The notes under the pieces were generated by a model, which ran no database searches, was not told the DNA's origin, and worked only from the letters and a program-made list of their open reading frames with translations. 64,000 bases of DNA from Planctobacterium marinum (GTDB lineage: Bacteria > Pseudomonadota > Gammaproteobacteria > Enterobacterales > Alteromonadaceae): contig NZ_JAJEWQ010000002.1 in NCBI RefSeq assembly GCF_020687805.1, forward strand, positions 251,300 to 315,299, written 5' to 3'. A program made the translations under genes and the position numbers. Positions 61,922 to 64,000 of this stretch are shown here, piece after piece. Each line of letters opens with the position of its first letter. Position 1 is the first letter of the stretch.

Positions 61922-64000
61922 ATGTTGCAACGTTCTAAACTAAGCCGTATCGCGTTAGCGGTAGCCGTGTCTGTAGGTTTGTCTACAGCTGCTGTTGCTA
62001 ATACCGGTCAGTCTTCATCCATTCGTGGTGTTATTGAAGGGCCAACAGGCTCGCCAGCAGTAGGTACCACGATTACAATGATTCACCAGCCTTCTGGCAC
62101 AGTGAAAGAAGTTGAAGTCAATGCTGAGGGTGCATTTACTGCGCGTGGTCTGCGTGTAGGTGGTCCTTACACTGTGATGATCGTGTCCAAAGAGTTCGAA
62201 AGTCAGGTAATCGAAAACGTTTACCTTGAGCTGAACCAGCCGCTTAACCTGGATACACAACTGAACGCCATGCAGGATCTGGAAACCATTACGGTTACCG
62301 GTACCCGCAACTTCTTCTCTAACAACGGTGGCAGTAGCGTATTTGGCGAAGACCAAATTATGAAGGGCAATACCTTCAACCGTGATATCAAAGACATCGT
62401 TCGTTTAAACCCTCTGGCGGTTGTATCACCTGATGGTACTGAGTTAAGCATCGCTGGTACTAACCCGAAGTTTAACTCACTGACAGTAGATGGTGTGGGT
62501 GTCAGCGATACTTTTGGTCTTAATTCCAATGGTTATCCAGCACAGCGTCCGCCTATTTCACTGGATGCGGTAGAGCAGATCTCTGTTGATTTCGCGCCGT
62601 TCAATGCCCGTGCTGCGAACTTCTCCGGTGGTAACGTGAATGTAGTTACCAAATCGGGTACCAATGAATTCCACGGTAGTTTCTTCTATGAAGATACTGT
62701 TGAGTCTGGTGATGCGGAAGACACTGAGCGTAATCCTGGTGTCGATATTCCGGTAGACACGGATGAAACTACTTTTGGTGTTACCGTTGGTGGTCCGATT
62801 ATTCAGGACAAACTGTTTTTCTTTGCTTCTTATGAAGAATGGGAAGAAGGCGTATTATTCGAATATGACCTGAACGATCTGGCTGGCAGTGGACACAGTG
62901 TAACCAATGCAGAAGTTGACCGTTTTATTGGCATCATGTCTAACGTATACGGCCTGACAGATTCATTGGGTGGCACTCCACCTAACGATAGCGACAAGAA
63001 AACTCTGGTTAAATTAGATTGGAACATTACGCAAGATCACCGTGCTGACCTGACCTATAGCTACCAGGACAACACTGCGGCGCGTAACTATACAGACTCA
63101 GATTTTACACTAGACATGGGCTCAGGTCTTTGGTTCCAGGCTTCTGAAACCACATTATTAACAGGTCACGTTTACTCTGACTGGAATGATGCATTCTCGA
63201 CTGAAGCCAGCTTCTCCTATAAAGAGTATGAGCAGGCTTCTAACACTTCAGTGGGCTGGGGTGAGATCAATGTTCAGACTGAAAATGGTTCAATCGCTGC
63301 AGGTCAGGATGAGAGCCGTCATGCCAACCGCCTGGCAAACGAAGAGTTGAAGTTCGGTTTACACGCTGTTTATCTGGCGGGTGACGTAGAATATCGCTTT
63401 GGTGTTGAGTACGAAGATTTATCTAACTTCAATATCTTCGGTCGTGACTCTGCAGGTACCTGGTCTTTTGATTCTTTAGACGATTTCGAAAATAAAGCGC
63501 CTTCAAGATTAGAGTATGCCAGCGCCTATACCGGCAATATTAACGATATCGCTTATGACGTCGACAGCAACAAATATGCTGCTTACGGTGAAGCGAACTT
63601 AGAATTGTTCGACGGTTTCATGCTGACGGCTGGTTTGCGTTATGAGCGTATTGGTGTTGATGGTGCACCGCGCCTTAACGAAAACTTCCAGGCCCAGTAT
63701 GGCTATGCAAACACAGAAAACCAGGACGGTTTAGATATTCTGTTACCTCGTATCGGTTTTACTTACGATGTCAACGACGAAATGACTATCCGTGGTGGTG
63801 TAGGCCGTTATACAGGTGGAACACCTCTGGTATGGATTGCCAACGCCTATACGCGTGACGGTGTGACAAACGTAAATGCACCTTCAAGTGCCACCAATGA
63901 GGCGATTGCCAACCCTGACAATGTGGATTTCACCACCATCCCTGGTTCGGTACAGGATTCACTGGTTGCAGGCGCAGGTAGCACCAACACTATTGATCCT
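61922..64000 (+). CDS. Oar-like TonB-dependent receptor, 3'-truncated
   Basis: Outer-membrane receptor, still open at the right edge after 693 codons. Signal peptide about 1-26 (AVSVGLSTAAVAN), then a carboxypeptidase-regulatory-like beta domain (about 35-110, SIRGVIEGPTGSPAVGTTITM), a TonB-box-like LETITVTGTR (about 119-128), the plug (about 130-240, with VDGVGVSDTFGLNSNG and NFSGGNVNVVTKSGTNEFHGS) and the first strands of the barrel. The regulatory-domain-plus-plug layout is that of Oar/Omp_b-brl_2-type receptors abundant in Alteromonadales and often linked to peptide or polysaccharide uptake. Substrate unknown; no adjacent enzyme in the window. Confidence 0.93.
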   Translation, partial: MLQRSKLSRIALAVAVSVGLSTAAVANTGQSSSIRGVIEGPTGSPAVGTTITMIHQPSGTVKEVEVNAEGAFTARGLRVGGPYTVMIVSKEFESQVIENVYLELNQPLNLDTQLNAMQDLETITVTGTRNFFSNNGGSSVFGEDQIMKGNTFNRDIKDIVRLNPLAVVSPDGTELSIAGTNPKFNSLTVDGVGVSDTFGLNSNGYPAQRPPISLDAVEQISVDFAPFNARAANFSGGNVNVVTKSGTNEFHGSFFYEDTVESGDAEDTERNPGVDIPVDTDETTFGVTVGGPIIQDKLFFFASYEEWEEGVLFEYDLNDLAGSGHSVTNAEVDRFIGIMSNVYGLTDSLGGTPPNDSDKKTLVKLDWNITQDHRADLTYSYQDNTAARNYTDSDFTLDMGSGLWFQASETTLLTGHVYSDWNDAFSTEASFSYKEYEQASNTSVGWGEINVQTENGSIAAGQDESRHANRLANEELKFGLHAVYLAGDVEYRFGVEYEDLSNFNIFGRDSAGTWSFDSLDDFENKAPSRLEYASAYTGNINDIAYDVDSNKYAAYGEANLELFDGFMLTAGLRYERIGVDGAPRLNENFQAQYGYANTENQDGLDILLPRIGFTYDVNDEMTIRGGVGRYTGGTPLVWIANAYTRDGVTNVNAPSSATNEAIANPDNVDFTTIPGSVQDSLVAGAGSTNTIDP

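Noticed and set aside
1-64000. tRNA, rRNA, CRISPR arrays, complete insertion sequences or prophage genes
   Set aside because: Gaps between genes were read for cloverleaf-type ends, direct-repeat arrays and transposase motifs; none was found. The only mobile-type element is the non-coding 182-bp foldback.

Overview
The window reads as a contiguous chromosomal piece of a marine-type gammaproteobacterium, most likely Alteromonadales (Alteromonadaceae). The grounds are the protein sequences themselves (336-residue PyrB, TyrZ-type TyrRS, Oar-like TonB receptor, many signal-peptide and RND proteins), moderate GC, and gene order. The order mrcB - hemL - clc - erpA - mtnN is a stretched version of the enterobacterial mrcB-hemL-clcA-erpA-mtnN neighbourhood. 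The erpA, anmK, M23 peptidase, tyrS group known from Pseudomonas is also present, but split. No tRNA, rRNA, CRISPR array, complete insertion sequence or phage gene was seen.

Layout. 0-5.3 kb: 5'-truncated mrcB, a threonine-aldolase-like PLP enzyme, a CX5R phosphatase gene broken by a frameshift at an A9 run, and about 530 bases of poorly coding DNA. 5.3-10.4 kb (minus strand): a TonB-like proline/glutamate-rich membrane protein, hemL, pyrB and a chemotaxis receptor, with clear intrinsic terminators after hemL and the receptor gene. 10.4-10.8 kb: a 182-bp foldback (MITE-like) element. 10.8-22.9 kb: an orphan solute-binding-like protein, a secreted metallo-beta-lactamase-fold hydrolase, a TetR regulator divergent from an RND adaptor/pump pair with an 18-bp repeated operator candidate, clc-hemJ, then DUF6776, a second solute-binding-like protein, DUF4112 and erpA.

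22.9-43.9 kb: accessory-looking block lying between erpA and anmK. It holds a second RND adaptor/pump pair, a GST, a YaeR-type VOC protein, a small two-TM protein with SLATT-like topology, a 1097-residue periplasmic beta-propeller sensor kinase, a membrane redoxin-adenylate cyclase fusion, an HD hydrolase, a giant DUF2339 membrane protein, a GFA protein, an alpha-amylase lipoprotein with a partner esterase, a large Cys/Met-family PLP enzyme and an orphan Phd/YefM antitoxin with what looks like the start of its lost toxin.

43.9-64 kb: anmK, M23 peptidase, tyrS, a glycine/polyamine-oxidase-like flavoprotein, GNAT, DUF2721, then mtnN-cobD-like-ahcY (two routes of S-adenosylhomocysteine removal in one transcription unit), DUF2726, a small secreted protein, a PafA-like alkaline phosphatase, a 2-oxoglutarate oxygenase, nupC-udk (nucleoside uptake and phosphorylation), an unfamiliar two-gene unit pairing a solute-binding-like protein with a two-TM protein that has a possible winged-helix cytoplasmic domain, and the 5' part of an Oar-like TonB-dependent receptor running off the right end.

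The items most worth following are the redoxin-adenylate cyclase fusion, the 59.8-61.6 kb two-gene unit, the frameshifted phosphatase, the nested-inverted-repeat element at 10.6-10.8 kb, and the accessory block splitting erpA from anmK.
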